This document shows positions 35,446 through 47,442 of a DNA stretch of 64,000 nucleotides, piece by piece (position 1 is the first letter of the stretch; the number at the start of each line of letters is the position of its first letter). The stretch is from Panagrolaimus kolymaensis (taxonomy: Eukaryota > Nematoda > Chromadorea > Rhabditida > Panagrolaimidae): the NCBI GenBank assembly GCA_028622995.1, contig JAJQJQ010000004.1:3038001-3102000 (forward strand). Reading direction: 5' to 3'. Under the pieces are notes generated by a model that was not told where the DNA came from, did no database searches, and saw only the letters and a list, made by a program, of their open reading frames with translations. Both the position numbers and the translations under genes were made by a program.

Positions 35446-37003
35446 ATGTGGTTGTTTTTAAATTTGATTGCAGCTATAATAATTTCCAACAGTTTTGGTA
35501 AATCTTCGAGGCTTGTTGAAGTTAGAATTTTTAATTTTGCTTTGAGTGTTAAGGGAAATTGAGTTTTTAGATTGCATGTTTAAGAAATCCTGGATTAAGT
35601 TTTTGTGAAGATTCCATTAAACCTGATGCAAGACCGCCACGCCCAAATGCTTCGAAAGGGAATGAATCATCCGAAATTGAAGCACTTTTAAATTTACCAA
35701 CTTTTGAAGAAACTCTTTTAAAACAAGCTGAAAGTAAGTTTTACGCTAATTGTATATTATTGATTTTTTTTCTTGTCTTCACGTAATTCTAAAATTCCTC
35801 AATTCTTGCACCTCGTTTGCGCCATCAGTATAAATCAGTTCCATGACAAAATTAAACACTTTTTTTAAACTTTATCGCACTCGTTGTTTTGTCAAAGACA
35901 AAGTAAAAACCGCATTTGACAAAAATCTTTATTTAGTTCATTTTTGTTTGGTAAAAAAGAAATTGTGCTTTCAAAGGCGCTACACTATTGCGGTTTCCTG
36001 CAAATTGTAAAAGAAAATATAAATGAACAAAGGTTATTTTTAGATGAAACCGCCGCAGTAAAGGAAATAAAAATTCCAAAGAGGAAAAGAAAAAATAAAA
36101 CTACCACAACCACGGAAGCGACTATCATTGAGGATAATGATTCAGATTCCGAAGAAACAGAAACTACCACAGTGGATCCAGATATTCCAGATGATCCAAT
36201 TTTATCTGAACCTGTTCCAAAAAATAAAAAATCTAAAGAAAATGAAGAAGAAGATGACGACGAGGATGATACACATTTTGGTAGTCTTTTACGATTACCT
36301 AAACCTCCACCAAGAAAACAAAGTAGCTCATTATCCCGCGGAAGAGAAACTTCATCATCGACCAAGATAACGACCGCGGATGCGACACCCGAAATTGAAT
36401 TAGTTACACCTCCACCACTTCCCAATGAGCAACCACAATCAACGATTGCGAAATCATCAAAACCTTCACGCGTTTGTTTATTTTTATTTTCAACTTTTTG
36501 AACTTTGGAACAAAAATGTTCAAACATTAAATTCTTAAACTTTTTTTTTCTTTCAGGTTGGATTTGTGAATGTTTACATAAGTCAATTTTGCGTTGATCG
36601 ACGAAAAGATTTTTTGGTCAAATGTCATTCTGCAAATGTTTCACCAAAAGATTTGGATTTTTGTAAATCATATCCAATTGAATGTCAATCAGATGAAGAT
36701 GGAGTGGTGCCTTTGTTAGCTTATTGTGAACGATTCATTCACAGTTATGTTCGAGTTTGCGCTCCTAAAATTAAACGAGATCGACAAGGTCGACAATTTT
36801 GTAAAGCATATGATCAATTTTGCGTCCCTCCTCCAACACCCAGCGATTTATTGGAATCCAATCAAGCTTTATCACGTTGCGAAGATGTTCAAGCTGAAGC
36901 TCGAAAAGTTTGCAATCCCTTCCCTCCTCCGCATGATCGATTGAATTATTTGAGATGTTCACAATTTATTAAATTTTGTTCTAAATATGTTGATTGGCAA
37001 TAA
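35446..37003 (+). CDS. Secreted Thr/acidic-rich protein with a C-terminal Cys-rich domain
   Basis: Four exons (35446-35520, 35571-35733, 36044-36471, 36557-37003) encode about 370 residues. A signal peptide (MWLFLNLIAAIIISNSFG) is followed by a short region with two cysteines. Next is a low-complexity middle of about 80-220 with a basic patch (KIPKRKRKNK), Thr runs and a very acidic stretch (ENEEEDDDEDDTHFG). The C-terminal 145 residues hold about eleven cysteines in widely spaced C-x-n-C pairs (SQFCVDRRKDFLVKCHSA, DFCKSYPIECQ, RRCS-like RCSQFIKFC). I do not recognise the domain. It is likely extracellular, perhaps a matrix or cuticle-associated protein. Exon 1 was ended at 35520 because the nearer GT at 35498 breaks the frame. 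Confidence 0.65.
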
Positions 37004-37376
37004 TAAACCTGAATTTTATAAATACATAAATTTTTAGTTTTAAAAAACCAGTGACACGGGATCCACATATTAATATATTTAAAAAATTATAAATTATAAT
37101 AGAGAAGAAAGAGCTCTTCAATTTGATATAATAATAATTAAAGGGTTTATAAAACAATAATAACAAAACATTCAAAACATAAAATAGTTCATTGCACAGA
37201 AAAATTGAAGGCACAAAAAAATGTGATCACAATAAAAAATAAAAGACACCCGTAATTTTAAGTTGTACCAAGTTTAATAAATAAAGAACAAAAAATTATT
37301 CACCCGTATAATCAATAAAAAAAAGTAAACAAAAATAAAACTAAGTAACAGATTAAATTTTTTAAACATATTAGTT
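37004..37376. other. Tail-to-tail intergenic region
   Basis: AT-rich DNA between the secreted Cys-rich gene stop and the Helitron-type frame stop. I looked for a Helitron 3' end (short hairpin followed by CTRR) on the minus strand and could not identify one with confidence. Confidence 0.35.
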
Positions 37377-40300
37377 TCAGTCATCCAATTTGAAAAGCTT
37401 CTCGTCATCTTCTTCGTCCTCATCTTGTTCTTTCACTTCTTCTTGAACATCATCATCATAATCATCACAAATTTCATTTGCATCATCTTGAACTTTAAAA
37501 TAAGCTTTGATTTGTTCACTAATCAATTGAGCATCAGCATCATTATTGGCAATATTTAATTGTTGTGGAGAATTAAGTTGTTCGTGATTAAATATTCTTT
37601 GAAAAATTAAACATCTATATTTGGCTAAGTCATCAAGTAAACGATTACAAACGATGGAAGAATTACTATCATCAATAACAATCCATTTATTATCCTCGTT
37701 TCTTCTCCAAGTCACATAATGATGATTTCTAGCAATATGTTGAATGGCGCCAATCAGTTTCCATTTAGCACCACCAATTTCATGCCCATTTATATGCAAA
37801 GAATTAGAGGCAATGAAGCGTGGCTGTCCGGTCGCATCAACATTATTAATTCCGACATTAAGATAAGTTTGACTTCGAGTGAAAGAATAAACATCATTTG
37901 AGACGATTTCATGTTGCTGTGTGCACATGAAGCCGGTAATTACATTTGGCCCAACAAAATTTTCTAACATTCCATCGAACGTTGAAGTCACTTGTTTAGT
38001 TAAGGAATTAACAACATTCAATTCCAACATTGATCCCATGGTTGGTTGTTGTGGAACTCTTCCACATTCACATACATGATAGGTATATATCGGGAATTCA
38101 AAAAGGCTTCTTGAAAGTTCGTGAAGAGATTGAATTAATGTCGAAAACATTTCAAAACCATCATGCTGATCATTTGTGTTGGGATTATATCGATAATTTG
38201 GATATGAGTTTCTTAAGGCTTGCACATCAGGAACTTCACCACTCAAAACTTTCATTAATTCGTGATGTGATGCTGCATCATTTTCAGGAACATTATGAAA
38301 GGAATCCTTCAATTCTTTCATCAAATCAATTGCATTTACTGCGGAAATCAAGAAACAATCATTAAATACATTTTTAAGCTTTAAACAATCATTAGCACTG
38401 CGATATTGTGGCTGAGAAATCTGGGAACTTGAGACATTGTTTATAACTGATGATGGATATTGGAAGGTTTGTGTTAAATGTGTAACATCATACATTGGCA
38501 GCGCTGAATTTACATCAATACGAAATTGAGATGCTGATGGTGTTGATAATGGTGAATACACATTGTCATTAATTTGATCAATGACATCTATAACATCATT
38601 AAAAATTTGCTGTTGTGAAGCCTTCACTTGTTGTGCATTCATGTCTTTTTGTTGATCATCATCTTGTTGTTTAATGGCGGTTAAAACTTCTTTAAATACA
38701 ATATTTTGAGCATGAGGAATTTTTTGACCATTTGCAGCAAATCCAGTATTTTGTTGCCTGACAAATATTCGAATATCTTTACGTTCACGAACACGACTCA
38801 CAGCAACGTAAAATTGCCCATGAGAAAAACTGTCCGTATACAAAATGATGCCTACTTTTCTCAAAGTTTGACCTTGCCCTTTGTTGATGGTAATAGCAAA
38901 GGCTGGTCGAATTGGAAGTTGCATTCGAGTAAAATCAGGTAAAGAATCATCGGATTGATCGGAAAAATTGTTTAAAACGGCAACAATAGGATAAATTAAA
39001 CCTTTTGATCTTCCAGTGAGAATACGGCATGCAATATGATGATCGTACATTTTTTCTACCACCATCCTTGTACCATTACATAAACCAAGTGGAATAAGGA
39101 TATTTCGAGTAAGCATAACGACTGTACCAACCTTTAAACGAATAGTGTTTGAAGGAATGGAAGAATGTTCGAAATTAGCTAGTTCTTCTGAAGTAAAATT
39201 TTCACGTAATATTTCATCATCTGGATAAAGGGTCGATGTCATAATATTGTTAGCAACATAATCTTTATGGTCACCCTTTAACTTTGAAATAATCATTTCA
39301 TTTAAATCCTTTACAGTTTGATTTAAAGGTGCCATTAATACTGCTTCAGAAACATAATCGAGGTATTTTTGTGATTTAGTATCCCATTCGAAAAATTCTG
39401 GTGGATAAACAAAATCAATCACTGGTTGAGGATGATAAAAAACGATATCATCAGGGAGTTGAACTTTATTAATTCCAAAAGTTGTTGATTGATTACGTCC
39501 ATTACCCACATCATTAATCCATGCTGCATAATTAGGATCATCAGCAGCTCTTACATTTGTCTTCAAAGTATGGATTTTGAAATTGTCTCTGAAGAGAGGT
39601 GAGCATAACAATGAAGCTTCAAAAGATGCTCGAGCACTTTCATTTCTCATTACAGGGAGAAGTTGTTTAAAATCACCACCAAGAATAACAGTTTTATTTC
39701 CGAATTTTGAATGATGTTCATCAAGTCCAACCAAATTCTTGATAAGTCCTGCAACATGCTTGAGGACAGATTTATGTTGCATTGGGGCTTCGTCCCAAAT
39801 AATAACATCAGCTTCACGAATTAAACGGGCGAGAGGAGAGTTTTTTGGGATGTTTGGTTCTTGATGGATGTCAAGAGGAATGTGGAAAGCAGAATGAGCT
39901 GTTGTACCACCATCAAGTAAAGTTGCAGCTATTCCAGTAGACGCAACAGCAATAACTTTTAAGCCTCGTGCTCGGAGCATTCGAATTAAAGTGTTGTAAA
40001 CAAAAGTTTTGCCCGTACCACCGCTACCTTGCAAAAAGAAAAGGCGTAATCGGCGAAGGTCTTTTTTGTTTTTGATTGATTCAATGACTTTGTCAACAAA
40101 AGCTCGTTGTTCGTCATTCAATTGCTTATAATCTGCTTCACCATCATTATCTTCAGTTGGAAAAACATTATTGATGGAATCTATGAGATCATCTTCAGAG
40201 ACATCAGGAAGATTGAAATCTTTGAGGGTTTTTTGATGATGAAAAAGAATTGAAGCGATGTGAGCAAGGGCCTTTCGAACTCGAATTTCTTCGGGTATAT

Positions 40301-41204
40301 CTGGATTGTGATCGATGAGGCTTTTCCAATGATCATTCCATAAAGCTGCAGGATCTTTTGGTTGATTATAAATTAAAAGCAATGCGAATACAGTTCGACA
40401 ATCTCGTGGCATGTAAGATGAAATAATTTCTTCCATAGTTGAATAACACATTTTATCATCAACATAAAGGCCTCGAGCTACTGCAGCTTCATGGAAGGTT
40501 TTGTATTGAACTTTTTTGTACCATTTTAAAATTCCATAATTGCTTGGTCCTTTTACACACCTTAATAGTTCACGCAAGCAATATTTTTCAACCTCGCTAG
40601 GGTATATGCATCTCAAGCGGCCAACTACTTTGACTTCATTCTTTCGACGAATCCATTCTTTATTTTTTTGATCCCATCGATAGTATTCTGGAATTTGATG
40701 ATAATATAAATCCATTGATCGAGGTTTATCATCATCATCAAAAATAAAAGGATTAACAATAAAAGCTTCACATTCATCATTCACTAATTTGAAGAATGCA
40801 GTAAGTTTAGAAACAGCTTTATCATCTTCCTCAACTCCATCATTTTCAGTCAATTTATTAAGGGTTTCTTCATCATCATTGGGATCAAATACTACGTTGT
40901 GTTCGGATTCCAGATGAACATCAAGTACTTCAACGGAATGAGATTTTTTGCAACGGAACATTCCAATCAATCCCAAAATAGCCTCAGTGGCACTCATTAG
41001 CTGCATCTTGCGATATTGAGTGATTTCATTGTAATCCACTTTGTTGCTTGTATCAGGTGAATTTTTAATTTCACGAACTGAGACGAAGGCTTGATCATTG
41101 CCCTTGTATATGTATTTATACAAATATTTGACGCATTTGAGACCCCCGCAGTGTTCCAAGTTGATGTGGCAGTTGTATTTGAGTATATATCCACAAATGG
41201 TTAT
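37377..41204 (-). mobile_element. 5'-truncated Helitron Pif1-type helicase fused to a USP-like domain
   Basis: One uninterrupted frame of about 1,270 codons (first in-frame stop upstream at 41205). It begins inside a Helitron protein: ILKYNCHINLEHCGG, then KCVKYLYKYIYKG, which normally follows the Rep (HUH) nuclease. The Rep catalytic motifs are absent, and the region just upstream shows a frame break. Numbering from Leu at 41159, the Pif1-family SF1 helicase has Walker A GSGGTGKT at about 377 and Walker B IIWDEAPM at about 455. It ends with TINKGQGQTL at about 750 and YVAVSRVRERKDIRIF at about 785. After a Gln-rich linker, residues 925-1190 resemble a ubiquitin-specific protease: FNDCFLISAVNAI (Cys box), QHDGFEMF, and a His box HHYVTWRR...WIVIDDS. 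The tail is acidic. Possible transposase remnant or domesticated gene. Confidence 0.8.
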
Positions 41205-41645
41205 TCACCTCAAATTAACAATTTTATATTAGTCAAGTTAGCAAAAAACAATAATCCAAAGATAAATTATTGACTCCAAAATCACCTTTGAATATTCAAA
41301 AATTACTACAATGTCTTGTTTGAGCATACAAGCAACCACACTCCATCGATTGATCTGCTTTTTTCTCCATTGAACATTCTCACCATCATTAGCGCCTACA
41401 GTTATAAAACTTTTAATTTTTCATCAACCGCTTTCTTCTAACGATACTCTTTGCTGTTACATTAAAAAAAAAAAAAAAGCTACATAGTTCTGTTGATTAC
41501 AAAATGCGAAAATATAAGCTTTTTCAATTGTCATAAAAATATTTAAAAAAAATGAAAGAAAGATAATACAAAAAAGATTTGTTTTGTAAATAAAATTTAT
41601 TCGTAATAGTAATACATGAGCGAAATATAGACAAGGATATTTAAA
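41205..41645. other. Intergenic region at the truncated Helitron end
   Basis: AT-rich DNA between the broken 5' edge of the Helitron-type frame and the HECA stop. On the minus strand a short out-of-frame piece (NNHLWIY) may be a relic of the conserved Helitron sequence before KYNCHIN. Nothing else is recognised. Confidence 0.35.
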
Positions 41646-43517
41646 TCAATTTGAGGTACAGTTAATACAGTAATCATTTACAGGATCATCAAAAAGAGTT
41701 CGATTTTCTAAACGTCGAAGAATTTCTTCACCAAGTCCAATCGTACGTCCATTAAATAAAGAATATTCGGTGCTTACAGGAGGATCCCATGGAATAGGTC
41801 GAAAATTAGTTTTATTATTGTTTTCTTCTTCCACTAATTCTTTCACAAAACTTTTTCTTCGATCAGATAAACCAAAACCAGGTGGTGGAGTAATAGTTCT
41901 TTCATTTCCAAACCAATCATTTCTTGATTTCATTGGAGTTAAAGCTTCTGATATAAATTTCGGTGAACCAATTATTGAATGTATTCCAGAATCATGTTCA
42001 AGTTCAATCGGTGAATATGCTTTTATCCATGTTTCTTTAAATAAGGTTGAATCTTTGGAGAATGTGGTTATATCAGTTTGTACAGCAGCATCTTTGAAAG
42101 CTGGATATGAAGTCATTTCATGATGATAATTACGTAATGATCCAATAGATGCCATCGATGTTGTCGTATTTGTTGGTGATAAAGTATCCGATAATTGTTG
42201 AATTGGTGATATCACATCTCTTGATTCTTTTTCTGAAGGTTGTCGTAAAGTTGAAACGGGAGTATTTGATCGTCCATGTTTATTCACACTTGATGGAGTA
42301 TTCGCACGAGGTGGAGAAATTGTCTGAAAGAAGATTTTCAAATTAATCGCACTAAAAGAAAGGAAATAAACTTACCGAAGGTGTTTTTGGTCTTTCTGCA
42401 TTCATAAGAGGTGGCTTTTCAGGTGATTTAATCGGCATGAAACCAATAGGTCTCTTTGGTCTTGAAATAGGAGTTATTAGCGGTTTTAAAAGAAACGGTA
42501 TTGATGCAGTCGGAAGAGAAGTAATCGAAGGTCTTGAAGTTGAAGTCACCGAAGATTCCATGGATGTGCATGTCGTTTTCCTCGTTCTTGCAGCAGCTTC
42601 TTTCAATGGACCATATCTATCCTAAAAATCAACTTGTAAGAGGAGACAACGAAGTAATAAACAAGCTAACTTCAAGGTATATTTCAGAAGGTGGAGGAGA
42701 ATGTGACGATAAAAAGTGATTATCCAATTCATGAGCTTTCTTCCTAATAAAAAATGAAAATTAGTTCATGCTATTAAACTATTGAAAACTCACAGATCGA
42801 GAGGAGGTGGCAATCCTTTCTTGGCAAATTGTAAAGTTGGTAAATTTTTCGTTTTGATATGCTTCTTTTTATCTTTTTGTTGTCGAGGGTCAAGCAATTT
42901 CTAAAATTTTAAAGTGAGTAAAGTTTAACATACGATTCTAAAGTCCAACCTCTCTTTCCTTCCAAGCATCTTCATCCCTTTTAACTAGACCTTTACCACA
43001 CGGACAATTTAAATATTTTTGATGTAGCGAAAGACCTTTTTTGGTCCACAGGTTGTTTCTTCTATGACCTTCCGTCCATCCGCGAGCAGATCCTTAAATG
43101 AAAATAGCATGTAAAAGAAGATAAAAAATCAAATATAATCAAACCTTTATTAGCCAAAATATTCAGCAATCCATTTTCCAGCGTATCAAAGCATTCAGGA
43201 TGTACTAAATGTTTTGTAAACAAGCAAACTTCGTTAGTGCATTCCAATTTTATTCCTTCTTCCAATGATTGAGGAAGTGAATCACCAGCTTTTGAACATG
43301 GCACGAATGGTACCGGACATATTATATTTCCTTCAGGATCACGTAATATTCCATCTTCTTTTTGTTTTGCTGCTTGTTCCCTAAAACTGTTATATAAAAG
43401 ACAATTAACAACTAGAAAAAATGTTATATATAAAAAGTTCCAAAATACATACTTTTTCACCCGACGCTCTTCTTTTCTATCTTCTTTGCGGATTTTGTCT
43501 TGTCGCATATTTCTCAT
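41646..43517 (-). CDS. HECA: Headcase (HECA) family protein
   Basis: Seven exons (43517-43453, 43380-43145, 43092-42950, 42900-42794, 42743-42671, 42621-42376, 42323-41646) encode about 515 residues, near vertebrate HECA length. The headcase region is clear: EGIKLECTNEVCLFTKHLVH then PECFDTLENGLLNIL, and ARGWTEGHRRNNLWTKKG then KYLNCPCGKGLVKRDEDAW, with conserved Cys/His residues that likely bind metal. The rest is Pro/Ser/Thr-rich and probably disordered, with SP/TP sites. Headcase is a regulator of proliferation and branching in flies and acts with Unkempt in growth control; a cytoplasmic role is known. Function here is inferred from family. Start is the first Met in frame; a basic N-terminus MRNMRQDKIRKEDRKEERR follows. 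Confidence 0.85.
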
Positions 43518-45315
43518 TTTGCACCAAAGAGACAGAAGGATTCAAACTCAAGAAAACAAAAATATTAGAATGTTTTCTGAATTGTCCTAAAAAAATAAAT
43601 TTAAAAAGTTTAAGACGAAAGACAAAGTCACCAAAATGCCAATTTAGACGAATTGGATGCAAATACGAAAAAAATATTTGTTAAAAATCAAAAAAACGCG
43701 CAGGATCGGTGGAAATGATTTGTTTAGAAGAAAAAATTTTGATGGTTGAAACTCGAAACAAAGAAAAAATGGTTATGCAAATTAAAAGATGAGTAATAGA
43801 AACAAAAAAATGAATGGGTAAAGACTGTGAAAAATGGCTACAAAAAGGATCGTAAACTTATAAAGTTTTATGAAGGAAGCTATTATTCAAAGAGAACGGA
43901 AGTATCAAATATGAAAGAAAGCTATGGCTTCCACTCATAATGAAAACACATGAAACAAGCCGAATAGGTTAGTTAAATATCAAAAAGAGTAAAATCAATA
44001 ATATGACTAACATCATTGAATCTTAGTCATCATCAATTCATGAAGACTTTTGTGGTAGCTATAATCAATATCCATTCTCCAATATTAGAGCCTTAATACA
44101 ACTAGCTATAATATTTTGAAAAAAAATTTAAAGGACGAAGAAAATTTCATTAAAAATTTCAAAATATCAAGATAAAAAATTTGATCAAAGAAAAAAAGCA
44201 AAGAAGAGAGAAAGAGAAAAATGTTATGATGCAAAGATATACAAAAGTATTCGATAAAAACGCCGAAGGTGTGGTTGCAGAGAAAGAATAGTTGAAGCTT
44301 GCAGCTTTTTTTGACCCATTTCGTGAAACAACAAAGTATTTAAAAAGCCAGCAAGATATCGCATTCATTATTGAGAAAGGGCATCATCAACAACAAAAAA
44401 GGGATATCGTAAAAATTTGGACAAAAGACAAAAAGGGCATAAAGGATAATGCTAGAAATGAATGAGCATCAAAAAAAAAGATGAGTCGATGAAAAAAAAA
44501 CAAAGTCGTCGAAAATGATTTCGTAATTTACGAAAACGCCAAAAATCATAAAGGAAGGATAAAGAAACTTCTAGAAGAAATTCCAGATTCGAATGGACTC
44601 TCAATTTTCGTTATGGCATCACACGTTTAAAGTTTTTTGTTGTTATAAACAATATAGGCGCCAATGTTTTTACCGATTTGAAGATACACAACAAACACAT
44701 TTGCAATTTCAAATCAAATGGCACAATTTGCAATCGACCATAAGTTGTGTTAGTGAAAAAAAAAAAGGAAAAGACGATCGTAGATTTTTTTTTGACAAAT
44801 AAGTGTAACCCTTCGTTCAATCAAACAGGCATAAAGTCGCCTGCTTTTGGCCACAAAAAATTGAAAGATGCAATCGTTGTCGAGCAGCTAAAATGCCGGA
44901 CACATTTTTTTGCAACATTAAAAAAATTTCGTTCAAAGTGAAAATGTTTTTGTATTTATTTTTTATCGGTAGAAGAAGAAGGAAAACATTGAACAAAGAA
45001 GATAGCTATCGTTATATTTTTTTGTGGCTTGTTTTAATGTAAAACTCGATGGTTTTTCGAAATGTGGGAAAACGGAAGAGAGAAAGAGCAAAGATATATT
45101 CAAAACAGGAAACGTAAAAGGTTAATGAAAACTGAGTGAGTGTAAAATGGAACAAACAAAAAAATATGCGTATTATAATACTGCGTTCAATCGTTTTAGT
45201 TAATCATAAATGGGCGAATCTCAAATAATGGCTAAACTCTTTTTTCTTCTTCTCGATATTCCATAAATCTTTCAAATGTCATTCTTCTGCATTTCAGTAT
45301 TATCAAAGTGGAAAA
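43518..45315. other. 1.8-kb noncoding interval
   Basis: Upstream of HECA. AT-rich, with purine-rich tracts. The open frames near 44600 overlap on both strands and lack splice partners or family features. No gene is supported. Confidence 0.4.
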
Positions 45316-45340
45316 CCGATTTATTTGGCGTCCGGACAGG

Positions 45341-45590
45341 TCATCGAAAACCCATAATCTCGAAACTAAAAAAACATCGAAAAAGGAAAATACGACGAAA
45401 TCTCGAAAACCCATTTTCTCGAATAAAAAAACATCGAAAACCCATTTTCTCGAAAAAAATAACATCGAAAACCCATAATCTCGAAAAGGTAAGCTACTCC
45501 ATAACATCGAAAAACAGTAATCTAGAAAAAGTGAATTACGACATAATGTCGAAAAACCATAATCTCGAAGAGTCACAATCTCGAAATCCC
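45341..45590 (+). repeat. Left tandem array of the long-TIR element
   Basis: About seven diverged copies of a unit with core TCGAAAACCCATAATCTCGAA, separated by short A runs. The same unit recurs in reverse orientation at 46455-46676. Confidence 0.75.
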
Positions 45591-46454
45591 ATAAACTGAA
45601 TTTGTCATTTTAGAAAGATCTATTTTCAAACATGATTTTCAAATTTACGAAATTTCTGATGTTTTGCTAATGAGGGAGAGGATGGAAAATTTGCATAAAA
45701 ATTAGAATTTTTGTTTATTATGACGAATAAATTGGAAGTTATTTATAAGATGCACTTGTATGTAAGGATGGATGGCCACTTAGGAAAAATAAAAGATAAA
45801 TTGCATAATTTTATTTTAATTTACATATGTAAAAAAGAAAGACATTTTATTAGCATAGCAAAAAAGAAGATTTTTTTAATAATTATGCAAATTTTCGATT
45901 CTCATATTCCCAATCCCAATAGTAAAACTTTAACCAGATCCTTAATTACACCAGTAAAATTTGCATATACTTATGAAAAAAGTTAATGTCTCAATGTTTT
46001 GAGTACTTACTATGGAACTTAACGATTTTTCATAACGAAGTGTCCTACCTTCTTCCGCATAATCTATTGGGAATGATTGATTGAGCTAGGTCTATGTCTT
46101 CACTTGTGGCTCAGGCTTGCCCAATGTGGATATAGTTATTACTGGAACACTTTATAAACGTTCCATTATTCTTCCACGTTCATGTTCTCTGCCATATTTT
46201 TATTGAAGATAACATTCCTTTGGATCAACAGGTTTAATTCCTGAATCAATTTCATGACTTATAAATAGTCCATTATGTTATTCGAGGAACACTTTATCAG
46301 TAATACATTTTCTCATACTCGCATGTCCCTTGTCTCATATTTAACTATCCATAGGCTTTCCTTATGGATTGGAAAAATTAAAATAATTTGCAATGTTAAA
46401 TCGAATTTATATTTTTTATGCAAATTTTTCAAAGAATCTTCTAGAGTAAATTTT

Positions 46455-46676
46455 TTCGAGATTATGGTGTTTCGATGTTTTTTTTTCTAGATTACGGTGT
46501 TTCGATGTTTTTTTTCTTCGAGATAATGGTTTTTCGATATTATGTCGTAATTCACTTTTTCGAGATTACTATTTTTCGATATTGTGTCGTAACACACTTT
46601 TTCGAGATTATGTTTTTTCGATGTTTTTTTTTTCGATGTTTTTTCGTTTTCGAGGTTATGAGTTTTCGATGACATG
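46455..46676 (-). repeat. Right tandem array of the long-TIR element, inverted
   Basis: About six copies of the reverse-complement unit (TTCGAGATTATGGTGTTTCG), separated by T runs. It forms the right terminal inverted repeat. Confidence 0.75.
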
Positions 46677-46833
46677 GGGTGTCGCCGATTTATTTAGTTT
46701 ATTTTTTATGTATTTTATTTTTTCCATAAAATATGCTGCAAATATGGTTGCAGTTACGTACATAATTACATGATCACAAAAAAATCACAAGAAAGAAAGA
46801 AAATCAAATACGAAAAATATTCGATAAAATTTA

Positions 46834-47442
46834 TCAATAACTGATTGCAGGTTGGCCTCGATAAAGTCCATCATGAGAAGATTCCCGAGATCCTCCATAA
46901 CGAATTGGAATGGGAGTTCGTCGACCGCTGCTTCTTTCAGAATGATGTCCTTCCCCACCATTTTCAATTGCAAGAAAATTAGGATCAACCTTTCCTGTAA
47001 TCGCTAAATTTCCTCGTTCATCAACATCACATTTCAATGAATCTGGTCGAACTCCAGAAGGTAAAGTAAATCGTCGATAAAATTGATGATGGCCTGATGG
47101 TTGATTTCGTTGTTTTGCATCAGTTCGATGTTGGCCCGAAATAACTACTTCATTTCCATTTATATCAATTCCAAGTTCATCGGGTTTATAACCGATTGCA
47201 TTCATATTATAATTAAATTCGCCATTGGGCATAATCGCTTGTTGTTGAGTTGGTCCAACAACTTGACGATGCTGATGCCAAAGTTGTTGTTCAGCTGCTC
47301 GAAGCATAGCAAATGGATGCCATGCTAATGATGGCGCATAAAATGGATGGCCTTGATGCCATGCATAAGGATGATAAGGTCCTACACCAGCAAATGGAGC
47401 AGCTGGTCCATCGAAATAAGGATTATATGGAAGAATGCTCAT
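46834..47442 (-). CDS. Small heat shock protein (Hsp20/alpha-crystallin family)
   Basis: A single exon of 202 residues. The N-terminal region is rich in Pro, Tyr, His and Trp (PYHPYAWHQGHPFYAPSLAW). The alpha-crystallin domain covers about residues 75-160: YKPDELGIDINGNEVVISGQ, then HQFYRRFTLPSGVRPDSLKC and DVDERGNLAITGK. The C-terminal extension has an I-x-I motif in PIPIRY, used for subunit contacts in sHSP oligomers. It acts as an ATP-independent holdase that binds unfolding proteins. The start codon follows an acceptor-like TTTCAG by one base, which suggests a trans-spliced mRNA or a noncoding first exon. Confidence 0.92.
   Translation of the reverse strand: MSILPYNPYFDGPAAPFAGVGPYHPYAWHQGHPFYAPSLAWHPFAMLRAAEQQLWHQHRQVVGPTQQQAIMPNGEFNYNMNAIGYKPDELGIDINGNEVVISGQHRTDAKQRNQPSGHHQFYRRFTLPSGVRPDSLKCDVDERGNLAITGKVDPNFLAIENGGEGHHSERSSGRRTPIPIRYGGSRESSHDGLYRGQPAISY

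Larger units (their letters stand above)
45327..46684. mobile_element. Mutator-like non-autonomous element with repeat-filled long TIRs
   Basis: A 1,358-bp element is flanked by an 11-bp direct repeat CCGATTTATTT (45316-45326 and 46685-46695), a target site duplication. Its ends are inverted copies: GGCGTCCGGACAGGTCATCG on the left and, reversed, CGACACCCCATGTCATCG on the right. Each TIR is about 230-265 bp and is built of diverged tandem units of about 35-45 bp with core ATCGAAAACCCATAATCTCG. The interior, about 850 bp, has no transposase. Long TIRs with a 9-11-bp duplication are typical of Mutator-like elements. Confidence 0.75.

Noticed and set aside
35985..36527. 180-residue minus-strand open frame rich in Ser and Val
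   Set aside because: It is the antisense shadow of the acidic/Thr-rich exon of the secreted protein; composition is explained by the coding strand.
37004..37376. Possible Helitron 3' terminus (hairpin plus CTRR)
   Set aside because: No convincing hairpin followed by CTRR at an A/T insertion point was found, so no boundary is claimed.
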